Position numbers and translations under genes: made by a program
Shown here: piece by piece, positions 1-10,843 of the stretch
How the letters are laid out: each line of letters starts with the position of its first letter
How positions within the stretch are numbered: position 1 is the first letter of the stretch
Source: Nemertoderma westbladi
Lineage: Eukaryota > Xenacoelomorpha > Nemertodermatida > Nemertodermatidae
DNA: 62,027 nt
Direction of reading: 5' to 3'
Assembly (NCBI GenBank): GCA_032718475.1
Contig: JAUCBJ010007974.1
Location: forward strand, 1-62,027
The notes under the pieces: model-generated
What the model saw: the letters and a program-made list of their open reading frames with translations, nothing else
The model's database searches: none
Told to the model about the DNA's origin: nothing

Positions 1-1008
1 GCCAATAGAATTTGAGTGGGCGTTGATTTCGACCTATCCCAGAGCTACTGAACTGAATTTTCCTATCTCACTGCTCATCCTCTGTGTTGAACGGGAGCTT
101 CGGGGAATAAGGGTAGTTGGTATACTCGTATAGGGAGGTAGTCATATGATTCTTCATATGATTCTGTTGTTATGTTCCCATTTTTCGCCATAACACCGGC
201 TTTTGGGAAGAACTCTAGTAAAACTGCTTAAATTATCGAAAGTATAACTGTTACCTAACTTAACTCACTTAACTAACGAACTTAACGAGTCTCAATCATT
301 TAATTCAACTGCACTAATCATATTGTTTGTACTGTTATTTACCGTCAGTTATTAATTGTATCTATTTGTTGATGAAATATTGCCCTTTGGAGAATACGGA
401 TAAATCACCCAAATTTCCCAATTTTCTTGATACACTACAGGTTAGAGAGACAGGCTATATATAACAATTGCGATTTATATTAATGTGGTGTGTATTGAAT
501 CTAATGTTATTTAGCAGACCCTACATGAGTCAATTGCTGCTCTCTTTATGTGTGATCAAATATACTGACGGTCGGCAGAATAGTGTGCATGATTGTGATT
601 GGTAACAAAGTATTTCCTAAAGAATACGCCTTATACTTTAATCATAAGCGGTATCGTTGCGTTTAGTATAAGTCCTAGTTCTGTTTAAATAGATAGAGCG
701 CCACGTCCTAAAGGAACTGTTAATATTTCCCGAAAGCCAATAATATCTGTCAGAGATTAATTATTAACGATCTATCGAATAATACAGTAGGTTTACACTG
801 CAACCTTACACTGCAATAATACAATTTAAGCAGCCGAATTCAGCCTCCCGGGTGTAGATCCATCGGGTGAATGATCGCGCATGGGCTGGCTTCGGGTAAT
901 GTTTTGTTTATTAGCATAAAATACTGTCGTATGCTAAAGGTGTTTTAATTAACTAAAAGACATATAAATTTTGGCAGGTTAAACTGCTAAAGGTCTTCAA
1001 AAGCGCGA
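1..1008 (+). mobile_element. Partial LTR of the giant BEL/Pao-type family (plus orientation)
   Basis: This stretch is the reverse-complement counterpart of the long terminal repeats at 36806-37991, 51479-52664 and 58815-60032. Shared landmarks, read in element sense, are the block around 395-455 (CCCAAATTTCCCAATTTTC, then the ACAGGTTAGAGAGACAGG segment), the CGCCACGTCCTAAAGGAACTG block near 700-720, the CCATCGGGTGAATG block near 860, and the terminal AAAGGTCTTCAAAAGCGCG ending in ACA at about 1008. The window starts inside it, so its left end is not visible. I see no element leader or coding sequence to its right, which suggests a solo LTR or the 3' LTR of an element lying to the left. It is clearly diverged from the 1186-bp pair. 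Confidence 0.75.
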
Positions 1009-2226
1009 ACACATATCAATCATTCATATGTCATAACACTGTAACAGGCTGTAACAGCAGCAATAGTGTTCAAATTATTTGAAATCGTCAAATAATTTTC
1101 TAAATTAATAATCCTGATTTCGTATAACTATGAAATTAATAAGATATAAATTTTTTATGATCGAAAAAATTACAAACATTTTCGTATCATATCGCATTTT
1201 CTTAAAATCACATTCATATCATATTGCTGTATTGTTTCCTTTTTTATACCTTCAAAAATCACCAAATATGCAAAATAACGTTCATCCATCATTACCGGTA
1301 CAGCAGTTACACATTATATATGAAAAATTGATTCGCATTGTAGCGGTAGCGTATTTCCTGTCAACAAAAACAAAAAGAAATTACAATTTATTAATTCAAG
1401 AAAATAATTTACCAAAAATAAACATCACAACTTTAAAAAAAAGTCGTAAAAAAGTGAGCACCTAACTTCATTAATCCAGCTAAATTTTTTGCTACCGCCG
1501 CTACCGAGGTAAATACCGCTACCGCAAAGCCATACCGCTACCGCAAAAATTTACTACCGTACAATCCCTGGGGGCCTACATCCTTTTGAATACTATATTA
1601 TCTCCAATAATTAAAATTTTTTAAATAGACTAAATAATTATCTTAGTTGTTAGTTGTCTTTTCATAAGTGTAACTGTAGTTGTGTATTGGTGGCTGAATT
1701 ATTGGGATCTCCTGTCTCAGCCACCAACCACAATATGTACTTTAATTATTTTATATATGTTATTATTATTGTTTTTTTTCTGTAACTCTATATCATGTAC
1801 CTGTACCTTAGACTTATATGTTTTATTCAGTATTATTATTATAATAGCTATTATTATTATATTATTCTAACGTTCTAAGTACCGGTATATTGTTATATGA
1901 AGCCGGTAAATTGACCTAATTTCTAAGTGGTTTCCTCTAGGAAGAGGTAAATTGACCAAAAATACAAAAAAATTATAAGTGATATGCCACGGGAACTGGT
2001 AAAAAAAAAATCAAATTGGAGGCCCCCAAACAGGAACGTCCCGGAATGGCTGAATTAGCACTTTAGGGTTTTACATGACACATTTAAAATTACATATTTT
2101 ACTAAGGAAATAATGAGTATTTTTTAGGCCTCCTCTTTCCTACTAACTCTTAGGCCCTACTTTACATTAGGCAATTTATTTATTGTTGCTGTTTGATTTT
2201 ATTATTTCCGTTAATAAAAGTGTGAG
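1009..2226. other. Non-coding interval upstream of RAD54B
   Basis: AT-rich sequence without a convincing gene. It contains a cluster of ACCGCT/CTACCGC-type short repeats at 1491-1560, with an inverted partner (GTAGCGGTAGCG) at 1340-1351. Together these could be a decayed small inverted repeat. The open frames at 1130-1465 and 1682-1870 have low-complexity AT-rich compositions and no recognisable domain. No TATA box or other promoter element is clear ahead of the RAD54B start. Confidence 0.5.
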
Positions 2227-5112
2227 ATGCGCAGGTCGTCGGCGCCATCGCAGACGCAGTCTCCCCAAGTTCTGCCAAAGCGTTCGAAGTTTCATGTGCC
2301 TTTTAAAAAAGTCACTAGTGGCATTACAAATCTCGCTAATAACGAAGTGGACATCGATTTCAATACCAGAAGTGTACAATTTGATGGAAAAGAGGAAACA
2401 ACGTTCAGTAGAGAGATTATATCCCTGCTTGAAAATGATAGTTTAGAGAATATAATTGATAGAAATTTAGGATTAGAGTGCTCCGAAAGTGACCCTACAA
2501 ATAAACAATTAGGTGTTGATTACGAAATAGTTCGGGAGACGTTTAACAATAAAGAGAATGTGCAACCGGAAGAGGGAGTTTTTCAATGCAGTGATCTTAA
2601 ATCTGACTTTGAATGCCGATCTGATATGTTGGAACCTAATAATACCTTGATTCAGGACCAACAACCTGGAATTAGTAATAATAAAAGGAAAAGTATTCAA
2701 AAATTTAAAGCTAAGCTGAATACCGGTATTACATTAACACCAAAGTCAGATAACAGTGTTGTAATTCTTAAGACTGCGGTTTCTGAAAGTAATATAATTC
2801 ATCAACATCACCCTCGATATTTTAAAGTTACGTGGTGCAAATTGAGTTCAAGGAAACACAAGCGTTGGGAAGGAGATGCTATTCTGGAGGTTAAGTTGCG
2901 GACAGCCTCCATACTCAATATGGGAGGTAAAGTTATTGCAAAAGGCACAGGATACAAACAATCTGAACTAGCAACCCTGTTGGTGGGCGAGACTCTCAAG
3001 GTTAGCGGGAAAGAATGTGAGATCGTTAATCCTGTATCTGATGACGACTTTAAGTCTGGGCGATGTTTCAGAGCTCAATGGCAACCAGAAGTGCAGGAAC
3101 AAAGCACCTACTCACCCAAAAGTTTTTCATCATTTAAAATTCCTCAGATTTCAAAAGAATCCCTTGAAAGTTCTGTGAAGTCCAAAAGTGAAATCGCTCC
3201 TTCACTGTCTATTAAACCTCGACATGACCCCACGGTATCTGATGCCATCGTAATGCGACATCCAAACGCCAGTGATACCGGTCCTAACAATATTGTTGAT
3301 GTTGTCATAGACCCTTACATTTCGTACCATCTACGACGTCATCAACAAGATGGAGTTCGCTTCCTATACGATTGTGTGATGGGGTTTATGGAACATGGTT
3401 GTCATGGATGCATTCTCGCCGATTCCATGGGATTGGGGAAGACATTGCAGACGATAGCGTTGATTTGGACACTGTTGAAGCAGGGTCCTCATGGGAGACC
3501 AGTGATACGGAAAGCCTTGATAGCGACACCAAGCAGTTTGGTAGCCAACTGGCAGAGAGAGTTTGGCAAATGGTTAGGAGAGGAAAGAATAAAAGTGTTT
3601 ACTGTGAATCAAAATCAACGGGTAGATGAATTCATCAGATCCCCAATATATCCCGTTCTAATTTTATCTTATGATATGGTCATTCGGTGTGTCCATGATC
3701 TTTCCAAGATCAAATTTGACCTTTTGGTCTGTGATGAAGGTCATCGCTTGAAAAATAATTCTATTAAATTGACTTCCACCTTGTCTTCCTTGGGAATATC
3801 CCGCCGTATTGTGCTTACTGGCACTCCGATACAAAACAATTTAGTTGAGTTTCATTCCCTCTTGGATTTTTGCAATCCGAATATTTTGGGATCTTTGGCG
3901 TCATTCAGGAAGCTTTACGAAGAACCAATTGTGTGCAGCCACCAGGGGATCGCCACAGCAGAGGAGAAAATATTAGGAGCCGAACGAATGGCTGACCTCA
4001 ACAGGCTCACGGAGAAGATGGTTCTTAGAAGGACAGAAGAGGTAAATCGCGAGTACTTACCCTCTAAAATAGAGTGCGTTATATTTTGTCACCTAACGAG
4101 TTTGCAGCTCAGTCTATATCACTCATTGCTACGCACTCTAGTGAGGAATTCTTTCATTGATTCATCAGATTGTGGTTTCCACTTAGCTGGTATCGGGGCT
4201 TTAAGAAAGCTGTGCAACCATCCCAAACTTATATTTGAGTCGACGATTGACTCAGAGCACATTGAAGACCTTGATGGCATATATGTGGGTTTAAAGAAAC
4301 ATTTCCCTTCCGAATATAAACCGAAAGTAGAAGACTCAGGAAAATGTGTCGTTTTAGCTAAATTACTATCGGGAATTCACTTGAAGAAACAGAAAGTCGT
4401 TTTGGTATCAAGTTTTACTCAGACATTGAATGTAATGGAGGACATTTGTGTTAATGAAGATTATAAGTGTCTCCGACTGGATGGACAGACAACATCTAAC
4501 AAAAGGAACGACATTGTCCGTCTATTCAACTCAAAGTCCTCCCACTTCACAGTTATGCTACTCAGTACCAAAGCTGGAGGTGTCGGGCTTAACCTCACAG
4601 GGGCTTCCCATTTGATATTATATGACGTCGATTGGAATCCAGCCAATGATATCCAAGCGATGGCTCGTATTTGGAGGGACGGCCAATCGGGAGCCGTATA
4701 CATATACCGCCTCCTCAGTACAGGAACCATTGAGGAGAAAATGTACCAACGGCAGCTGACCAAACAGAAACTCAATACGGCAGTGTTCGAATACGAAGGG
4801 GGTGGAGGTAGGCGGGGGGCTGGTTTCTCGCGAGAAGAACTCAAAGAATTATTTCAATACACTAAAACTGCAGAATGTGAAACTCACGACCTGTTGCAGT
4901 GCGACTGTGACGGAACTGGTTACCAAGGTGCTAGTCTTGGTTCCGGGGAGCTTGTTAAGGACAGTGTTAATAGCTTGAGTCAATGGGAGCATTATCGATG
5001 TAGGTCTCTTTGTAACTACCCAGAGTCGTGGGTGTCTGTCTGTAGGGATTTGGGGATTTCCTATGTAGTTCGCCAGATATCCAACTCAGAGGGAGATTCT
5101 TCTACAAACTGA
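2227..5112 (+). CDS. RAD54B: RAD54B-like DNA repair and recombination ATPase, single exon
   Basis: Full-length 961-residue Swi2/Snf2-family protein. RAD54B is a nuclear dsDNA translocase that works with RAD51 and DMC1 in homologous recombination; that role is inferred from the family. The N-terminus MRRSSAPSQ matches the characteristic start of vertebrate RAD54B and fixes the start codon. Residues about 197-285 match the RAD54B-specific N-terminal domain (YFKVTWCK, HKRWEGDA, GKG-TGYK-type motifs). Helicase motifs follow in order: Walker A region MGLGKT at 401-406, DEGH at 503-506, TGTPIQNN at 531-538, motif V STKAGGVGLNLTG at 780-792, and motif VI QAMARIWRDGQ at 810-820. The C-terminus ends in TGA, followed by further close stops. 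Family length is about 900-960. Unusually, the whole reading frame is uninterrupted, whereas the gene is intron-rich in vertebrates. The residue before MGLGKT is Ser (ADSMGLGKT) where the family usually has Glu. Confidence 0.95.
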   Translation: MRRSSAPSQTQSPQVLPKRSKFHVPFKKVTSGITNLANNEVDIDFNTRSVQFDGKEETTFSREIISLLENDSLENIIDRNLGLECSESDPTNKQLGVDYEIVRETFNNKENVQPEEGVFQCSDLKSDFECRSDMLEPNNTLIQDQQPGISNNKRKSIQKFKAKLNTGITLTPKSDNSVVILKTAVSESNIIHQHHPRYFKVTWCKLSSRKHKRWEGDAILEVKLRTASILNMGGKVIAKGTGYKQSELATLLVGETLKVSGKECEIVNPVSDDDFKSGRCFRAQWQPEVQEQSTYSPKSFSSFKIPQISKESLESSVKSKSEIAPSLSIKPRHDPTVSDAIVMRHPNASDTGPNNIVDVVIDPYISYHLRRHQQDGVRFLYDCVMGFMEHGCHGCILADSMGLGKTLQTIALIWTLLKQGPHGRPVIRKALIATPSSLVANWQREFGKWLGEERIKVFTVNQNQRVDEFIRSPIYPVLILSYDMVIRCVHDLSKIKFDLLVCDEGHRLKNNSIKLTSTLSSLGISRRIVLTGTPIQNNLVEFHSLLDFCNPNILGSLASFRKLYEEPIVCSHQGIATAEEKILGAERMADLNRLTEKMVLRRTEEVNREYLPSKIECVIFCHLTSLQLSLYHSLLRTLVRNSFIDSSDCGFHLAGIGALRKLCNHPKLIFESTIDSEHIEDLDGIYVGLKKHFPSEYKPKVEDSGKCVVLAKLLSGIHLKKQKVVLVSSFTQTLNVMEDICVNEDYKCLRLDGQTTSNKRNDIVRLFNSKSSHFTVMLLSTKAGGVGLNLTGASHLILYDVDWNPANDIQAMARIWRDGQSGAVYIYRLLSTGTIEEKMYQRQLTKQKLNTAVFEYEGGGGRRGAGFSREELKELFQYTKTAECETHDLLQCDCDGTGYQGASLGSGELVKDSVNSLSQWEHYRCRSLCNYPESWVSVCRDLGISYVVRQISNSEGDSSTN

Positions 5113-6471
5113 TAATAATAGCCTTACATTGACCAACTAACACTAACATTCTTGCATTTAAATATTAATATTTTGTACTAAAGATGTGCAATAGTTTCTG
5201 TAAATGCTGTGTAACTTTCGTCACCATTTTCATTATTACAGTATAACTACTGAACAAAACATTCATATTAATTAATTTTGCATTCAACACATCAACCACA
5301 TTTTTTATATTTGAAATTCATTGTGATTGATCAACTTATAATGTCTGGGATTGTTTTTCTGACGGTTTGTCTGACGGTTCATTCCAGCTAAAGGTTTTGT
5401 TATGTTGGTTTTCCTGGTCGCTGAATTTAATTAATTCGAATCGCCAGTTTTCACTTTTAACGAAAACTATTATGTCTGTCTGTCGGTATTTCTGTCTGTC
5501 CAAGGATCTGTCTGTCAAAGTAATAGGAAGGCATGGACCAACTAGCTAAACATGTTGTTATATGGGTTTTCATAGTTTCTGATTTAATTTCCGATGTCAA
5601 TTTTCATGTGTGACGTCATCCACATTGTCTGTTCAGCTGTCGGATATATTTTGACTGACAAACAGACAGACATGACACAATCAAATGAGAAAACTGACTT
5701 TTGAAATGAAATTACCGACCCGAAAGCACTTGCAACAAAATTTTCAGTTGGGTTGTGATGTTGTGTGCATAGTGACTTAGTACTGTACACACATGACTTA
5801 GCCTAGTAAATTTATTGCGCAAAATTAATTTAAAATATTAAGGGAAATAAACAGCTTACTGTGGTGGTGTCTTCTATCTAACCTAAACAATAAACGAAAA
5901 AGGGTTTCACTTACAGTCAATTTACGCCGCTACCTGAATTTGCAATGGTTGACTTTGGTCTTTGACACTCCAAGATGTGGAATGGTACCAGTAAGAATCC
6001 ACATAATGACACACCCCGCAACGTTTTGGCTTTGGGTTGCTCTATTTTTGTGACTCGGTATGTAGCGTACTGACATTACAGTCAATGACTGAATGATACA
6101 GTATAATTGGTGACTATATTAATGTCATTATCTTTATGATTAAAGCCCCTACAATTTATTTTTATCATGAAAAGTGTAGACCGGTATTATTGAGGGAGGA
6201 CAACTATAAATAAAATTCTGCCTACCGTTAACGTGTGTTTTACGTCTGCTGCTGCCGTCTACTGGCAGACTGGTCTACTATATGACTATATCAGTATATG
6301 TAGTTGTAGTAACGGTAGAGAGTATTATTTTATTTAGTATTTTTTTTAACCAATCATCAGATTAATGTTAGCCTAAGCCTACATGTAATTTAATTATATT
6401 GTAAATAAATTTATTATTTAATCTTTCTGTTTCGCATTTATTTATAATTTGTTACAAATCGATCAACAATA
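5113..6471. other. Intergenic interval between RAD54B and the CEP135-like gene
   Basis: No gene is seen. A canonical AATAAA lies at 5846-5851, about 730 bases after the RAD54B stop, and could serve as its polyA signal. At 5336-5680 there is a GTCT/CTGT-rich simple-repeat stretch on the left (around 5470-5515) with a complementary GACAAACAGACAGACATGAC stretch on the right (around 5655-5675), a weak low-complexity inverted repeat. The small open frames here are products of these repeats. Confidence 0.5.
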
Positions 6472-7461
6472 ATGTCCTCCGGGACAGAGAGAAAATTTAT
6501 AAACTTAAGGAAACGACTGGACCAATTCGGTTACAGACAACCGCTGGCGTTAGAGTCGGTCCCTCTGGTAGACAAACTCTTCGTGGATCTGTGTCACACG
6601 ACGGACAGTCTGAGGAAGAGCGTAGCCAAGGAAAGCAAGATCGTCGTGCACAGACAGGATTGGGAAGCGCATCTGGAGCCGTACAAGAAGGAGAACGCGA
6701 GACTCCTGCGAGAGAACAACCAGGTTCATTCGGAGTTGCTTCGAGCGAGGGAAGACCGAGATACCGCAGCGGTCGACGTTAAAGCGACGATTCGTAAACT
6801 CGAGAATGAGAACGCAGACCTCCGCTTCTTGAATAGCCAATACGTATATAAAGTTCAGACGTTGGAGAAGGAATCAGTAGCAAAGTCAGAGAGGATCGAA
6901 CGACTTCAGGAGAAGAACCTCCAAGCCGTGGTGCAGATCCCGGGAGGGAAGGAGCGGCAGATCCCCTTTCGTCGACAACGGATGTCGTTGGACGCGACGC
7001 TCCCAGCCGCCTCCGGGCCCGTCCGCACGGCGGAGTCGGAGCCGGAGGATCCGTACGTCGCGGATCTACTCCGCGTCGCGGACTCCCGCATGGACGCGCT
7101 GACCCCCGAGGTCGGGAGGCTTTCCGAGGAGTTGGAGATAGCGAATCGGAAGGGCTGCAACTACCGGAGTCGGATATCGGAGCGGGACGCCGAGATACAG
7201 CGGCTGGGTCGACTGCTGGAGGGCGGTAGGAGTTACGATGTGGTAGCTGCGGAGGCGCACAGTCGGAATGGGGAACTTCTGTTGAACCGACTCAATCTGC
7301 AAGTGGAATACTTACAGGCCGAGAACAAAGAGTTAGGGAGTAGATTGAAGGAGGCTTTACGATTTGTATCGTCTCACACTGACGCCTCTAGTAACCCAAC
7401 AATGCCTTACACCAATGGGTTGACCCATCAACTTAGTGACTCACCTTCCAGTATATTCTAA
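6472..7461 (+). CDS. CEP135: CEP135-like centriolar protein, N-terminal part only
   Basis: A 329-residue protein closely matching the conserved N-terminal third of CEP135/BLD10, a centriole assembly and microtubule-binding coiled-coil protein. Diagnostic segments are the start (ERKFINLRKRLDQFGYRQ, residues 5-22), the LEPYKKENARLLRENN heptad region, the EKNLQAVVQ-PGGK block followed by IPFRRQRM, and DPYVADLLRVADSRMD. Most of residues 60-300 are predicted coiled coil by eye. Vertebrate CEP135 is about 1,140 residues, so roughly 800 C-terminal residues are absent. The last ~40 residues (SHTDASSNPTM onward) do not match the family. The frame is uninterrupted and noticeably more GC-rich than its flanks. 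A polyA signal 150 bases downstream supports a complete short transcript, but an unspliced first exon of a longer gene cannot be excluded. Confidence 0.85.
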   Translation: MSSGTERKFINLRKRLDQFGYRQPLALESVPLVDKLFVDLCHTTDSLRKSVAKESKIVVHRQDWEAHLEPYKKENARLLRENNQVHSELLRAREDRDTAAVDVKATIRKLENENADLRFLNSQYVYKVQTLEKESVAKSERIERLQEKNLQAVVQIPGGKERQIPFRRQRMSLDATLPAASGPVRTAESEPEDPYVADLLRVADSRMDALTPEVGRLSEELEIANRKGCNYRSRISERDAEIQRLGRLLEGGRSYDVVAAEAHSRNGELLLNRLNLQVEYLQAENKELGSRLKEALRFVSSHTDASSNPTMPYTNGLTHQLSDSPSSIF

Positions 7462-7609
7462 AAGTGTTCTATTGTACATTTTATTTTTGTATTTTTCTAC
7501 TTTATGAGACAGACAATGGTTTTATTAAGTCCTCAGTCCTCAGGTCGTTTGTTCTTTCCGTATAATTTTTATAAGCGTGTGTTTTTCGGTTTGTTATTAT
7601 TATTTTATT

Positions 7610-7615
7610 AATAAA
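7610..7615 (+). terminator. Polyadenylation signal of the CEP135-like gene
   Basis: Canonical AATAAA lying 149 bases after the CEP135-like stop codon, in an AT-rich 3' region. It is the nearest canonical signal on that strand and fits a normal-length 3' UTR. The T-rich and GT-rich segments nearby are compatible with 3'-end processing, but this is sequence inference only. Confidence 0.55.
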
Positions 7616-7978
7616 GAGATAATAGATATTTAAATCACATCACCAGTATACACAATGTCGGCGTTAATGACCTCACTGGAAAGCTGAGAGTGTTCTACAA
7701 TCTCCCTTCACCTCAAAGTTTACCCTTAAATATAATTAATTAATGTTAATTTAGCACAGAGATTACACACAAAGTTTTAAAAAAAGCTGAAAACAGTTTT
7801 AAAAATTTTGAATTTAAGTCCAAAATCCAAGTTTTACTAAATAACAACAGGTCAGCCATCCAGCGATATTTGGCCCCAATTATTGAATGCTAAAAAATGT
7901 CATTTTAAAGTGGGGGAGGGTATATAAATGTATTTAATAAACACTTAAAATCTGCTACCCCATTTTTTACAATGATCC

Positions 7979-9317
7979 TCACATTTCTGTTCAATGTTTG
8001 CCTAGAAGTAGGAAATATTCCGGTTCAGTGGACGTCCATTACAATAAAAGTCTTCTATAAGGGAAAGGGAAGCCAAATGGACCCTGGAAATTATAGGGGT
8101 ATCGCTCTTATTAGCGTTTTATTAAAATGCTTACTTCTATAATTAATAAGAGTGCAACGAGAATTAGCTAATAAATTCCCCCGGAACAGTATGGGTTCAT
8201 CCCAGAGCGATCAACACTGCAGGTTACGAAAACTCAGAAGATCGGGTATTATATTGCCTTTGTGGATTTCAAAAAGGCGTTTGATATGGTAAATACAACT
8301 ATCATGTTAAAGAACTGCTACCACGAATTTCAAATAAAAGGAAAAATGTATAGCCTCATCAAATCTCTACTGAATAATACCCTTAATTTCCGACGGCTTT
8401 CGCCTTTCAAACCCAATTGCGTGGTTTCCTCCAGGGTGATTCTTAATCTTTATCGCGGACCCGGCCACAGCTCTGCGGACCTGTTCTGCTTTACCGCCGA
8501 CGATCTCGCTCTCTACTCTACAAATCCAGTAGACATTCAAAGAGGTCTAGATACGTTATTTCAGTGGTGCAAGAAAAACTCAATGGAGGTCAACCTGCTA
8601 AAAACTAAGGTGATCAAGTGTAGGAAAGCTGGCCGACTTCGTAAAACCGACAAATTTCAATACGGAGGGGAAGGAGTTTCAATCTGTAATGAATACGAGT
8701 ATCTGCAACCTTCTCTCTCGTTCACCAAACACATAGAGAAAAAGAAACGCAAATAATTCGCAATCATTGGCTGATGGCAGAACCTAAACAAACTTTCAGT
8801 TTGTACAGCGATGAAAATATTCCGGAAGAAAATTATCCCGCTGGTCACATACGGATTCTCGGAGATTGGACATTATCTCAAACTAAATAATCTAAATATA
8901 TATATATATGATTTGTATTAAGCCACACTGGGGGCAGATAAAATGATTTAGGAACAAGAATAATTAAATAATAAATTAATAAAATTCAATAAAATTAAAC
9001 AGGTTAGATTGAGTTAGTTAGATTGTTACTGAAGACCACTCAGTTAGGCTACGATGGTTGTTCCTACAATCGGGTAGATGGTAGGGAGAAGCTTGTCCTT
9101 CACACAAACGGCAAACACACTAAATAATCTAAAGGAACTCGACAAAATTAAATCACGTTTTGTAAAAAAGACACTATCATTTCATTCAAATGCATCTGCA
9201 ACCGCGAGCTTGAATTCAATAGACGAGAAAACGTTCGTCGAGGAACTTTTAGAGTCCAACCCAACAATGTTCGACGATACAGTCCTACAGGAATACAGCA
9301 TATATCCTGGAACATAG
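7979..9317 (+). pseudogene. Decayed non-LTR retrotransposon, reverse transcriptase and C-terminal region
   Basis: Remnant of a LINE-type ORF2 with several frame breaks. At about 8000-8130, frames give IPVQW, then VFYKGKG and DPGNYRGIAL, the usual RT start. From 8256 to 8756 an open stretch carries DFKKAFDMVN (RT motif) and FTADDLALY at the catalytic box, where the usual Tyr/Phe-Ala-Asp-Asp reads Thr-Ala-Asp-Asp. At 8790-8885 a shifted frame gives the typical post-RT MKIFRKKIIPLVTYG. After an insertion (8897-9119) the last coding piece, 9120-9317, contains LKELDKIKSRFVKKTLSFH and FVEELLESN and ends in TAG. Its 3' tail seems to resume at about 12089, beyond the palindromic element. Not functional. 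The clade was not determined. Confidence 0.8.
8897..9119 (-). mobile_element. Small insertion with 14-bp direct repeats inside the LINE remnant
   Basis: The sequence CTAAATAATCTAAA occurs at 8883-8896 and again at 9120-9133, exactly bordering a 223-bp insert that splits the LINE coding remnant. The insert begins with a TA dinucleotide run (about 8897-8909). That suits the 3' tail of a retro-inserted SINE or truncated LINE in minus orientation. Read on the minus strand it contains TAGCCTAACTGAGTGG (about 9039-9054), loosely like a tRNA A box, but no B box is evident. Family unknown. Confidence 0.55.
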
Positions 9318-9338
9318 TGTCGTTATTCAGGTACATGA

Positions 9339-9356
9339 CCCCCCCCCCCCCCCCCC
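9339..9356. repeat. Poly-C tract in left arm of the palindromic element
   Basis: Run of 18 C, matched by 13 G at 12056-12068 in the inverted right arm, so it is part of the element's subterminal sequence. Length may be affected by slippage or assembly. Confidence 0.85.
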
Positions 9357-10843
9357 AAATTTTTCTACAAATCTTAATGAGATTGCATGGAATTTGAAAC
9401 AGAGATAGTTTCACCTCCCTCCTCCTTACGGGGTGAGCCAGAATTTTTATTTTCGCTTTCATTCTTTAGCTACAAGCTTTTAATAAAAGTGTCTCCGTCG
9501 ATATTGCACCAGTTACACTGCAGTTATTCTTCAAACATTTAGTGATTTGTTGGTACTAGTGGAAAGCTGACCGTGCAAGGAAGGATTCCCAATATGTAAA
9601 AATATTTGAATTTGGTTGGGAAATAGCTGAGTTATTGGCATTCAAATTTTGCATGTATTAGTTTCCGCTGCAGGCCATTTATTCTATTAAATAAATACAC
9701 AATGTTCTAGAACATTTTGTTTATCCCATAAGTAGCTTGGCAACAATGCAAGGTGTACTAAAAAACAGGTCATGCAGCGAGCGGATTCCTGAAATTAGCG
9801 CGGGCCGATCGTTTTCCTATTTATGACACTAGTTCGTAATATTTTCTTAGAAACCTCTCTTATGCAAATTTGGTTAGGTGGATATGGTGACTAGGGTTCA
9901 TAGAAATGTAATAAAATGTCTTTCTGGAATTTTTATCTTGTAGTTGCCAAGGTAACTGAATGCAAAGTTCAAATTTCTAGCGCCTGTAATTCAAGACGAC
10001 AATGGAATCTGTTCTTGAGATTCGGTATATGAGTAAAGGGAATAAAAGTCTATCAAAATATTTTACATTAAAATTTTTTCCAATCCCGTTTCCATGGTAA
10101 CGGGAATTATGATAATTTCCCATTATGACCGCCAGATAGAAATTGGGCTACTATTTACTACTTATATAATTTTCAACAAACATGCCTGGTGGCTGTCCTT
10201 TATTTCTAATAATTGCTAACCGAAATTTTATATTCTGGAATGTCAAAATCATGCTACTGTATCACAGGTCTTGCTCCCTGATTGGACAGTTTAGTTTATT
10301 GGCAAATATTGACTTTTAGAAATATGATTCACAATTGACGAATTATAAAATAAAATGTTGGCAATTTTAAATTATTTAGACTGACAAACCGAATAAAAAT
10401 GGTGTTTTATAAAATTGGTAGACAATTTTTAAAATTTTTCATTCTACTTATTTCCATGGCAAGGGGAATGTAAACAAATTCAAATGCAAAATATTTTGAT
10501 AGACTTTTATTTCCTTTAATCACCTACCAAATCTCAAGGAAGAATCCATTGTCGCCTTGAAATACAGGCGCGCAAAGTTTGAACTTTGCACCCGGTTACC
10601 TTGGCAACTACAAGATAAAAATTCCAGAAAGACATTTTATTACATTTCTATAAACCCTAGTCATCAGATCCACCTAACAAAAGTAGCATAAAATAAGTTT
10701 CTAAGGAAATATTATGAAAAAAGTGCCATAAATAGGGTAAAGATCGGCCCACGCTAATTTCAGCAATCCGCTCGCTGCATGACCTGTTATTTAGTAGGCT
10801 ACACCTTGCAACAATGCAATGCCTACGTGATAATACTATTATA

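Noticed and set aside
1130-1465. 111-codon open frame
   Set aside because: AT-rich, Lys/Ile/Asn/Phe-biased sequence typical of chance frames; no domain.
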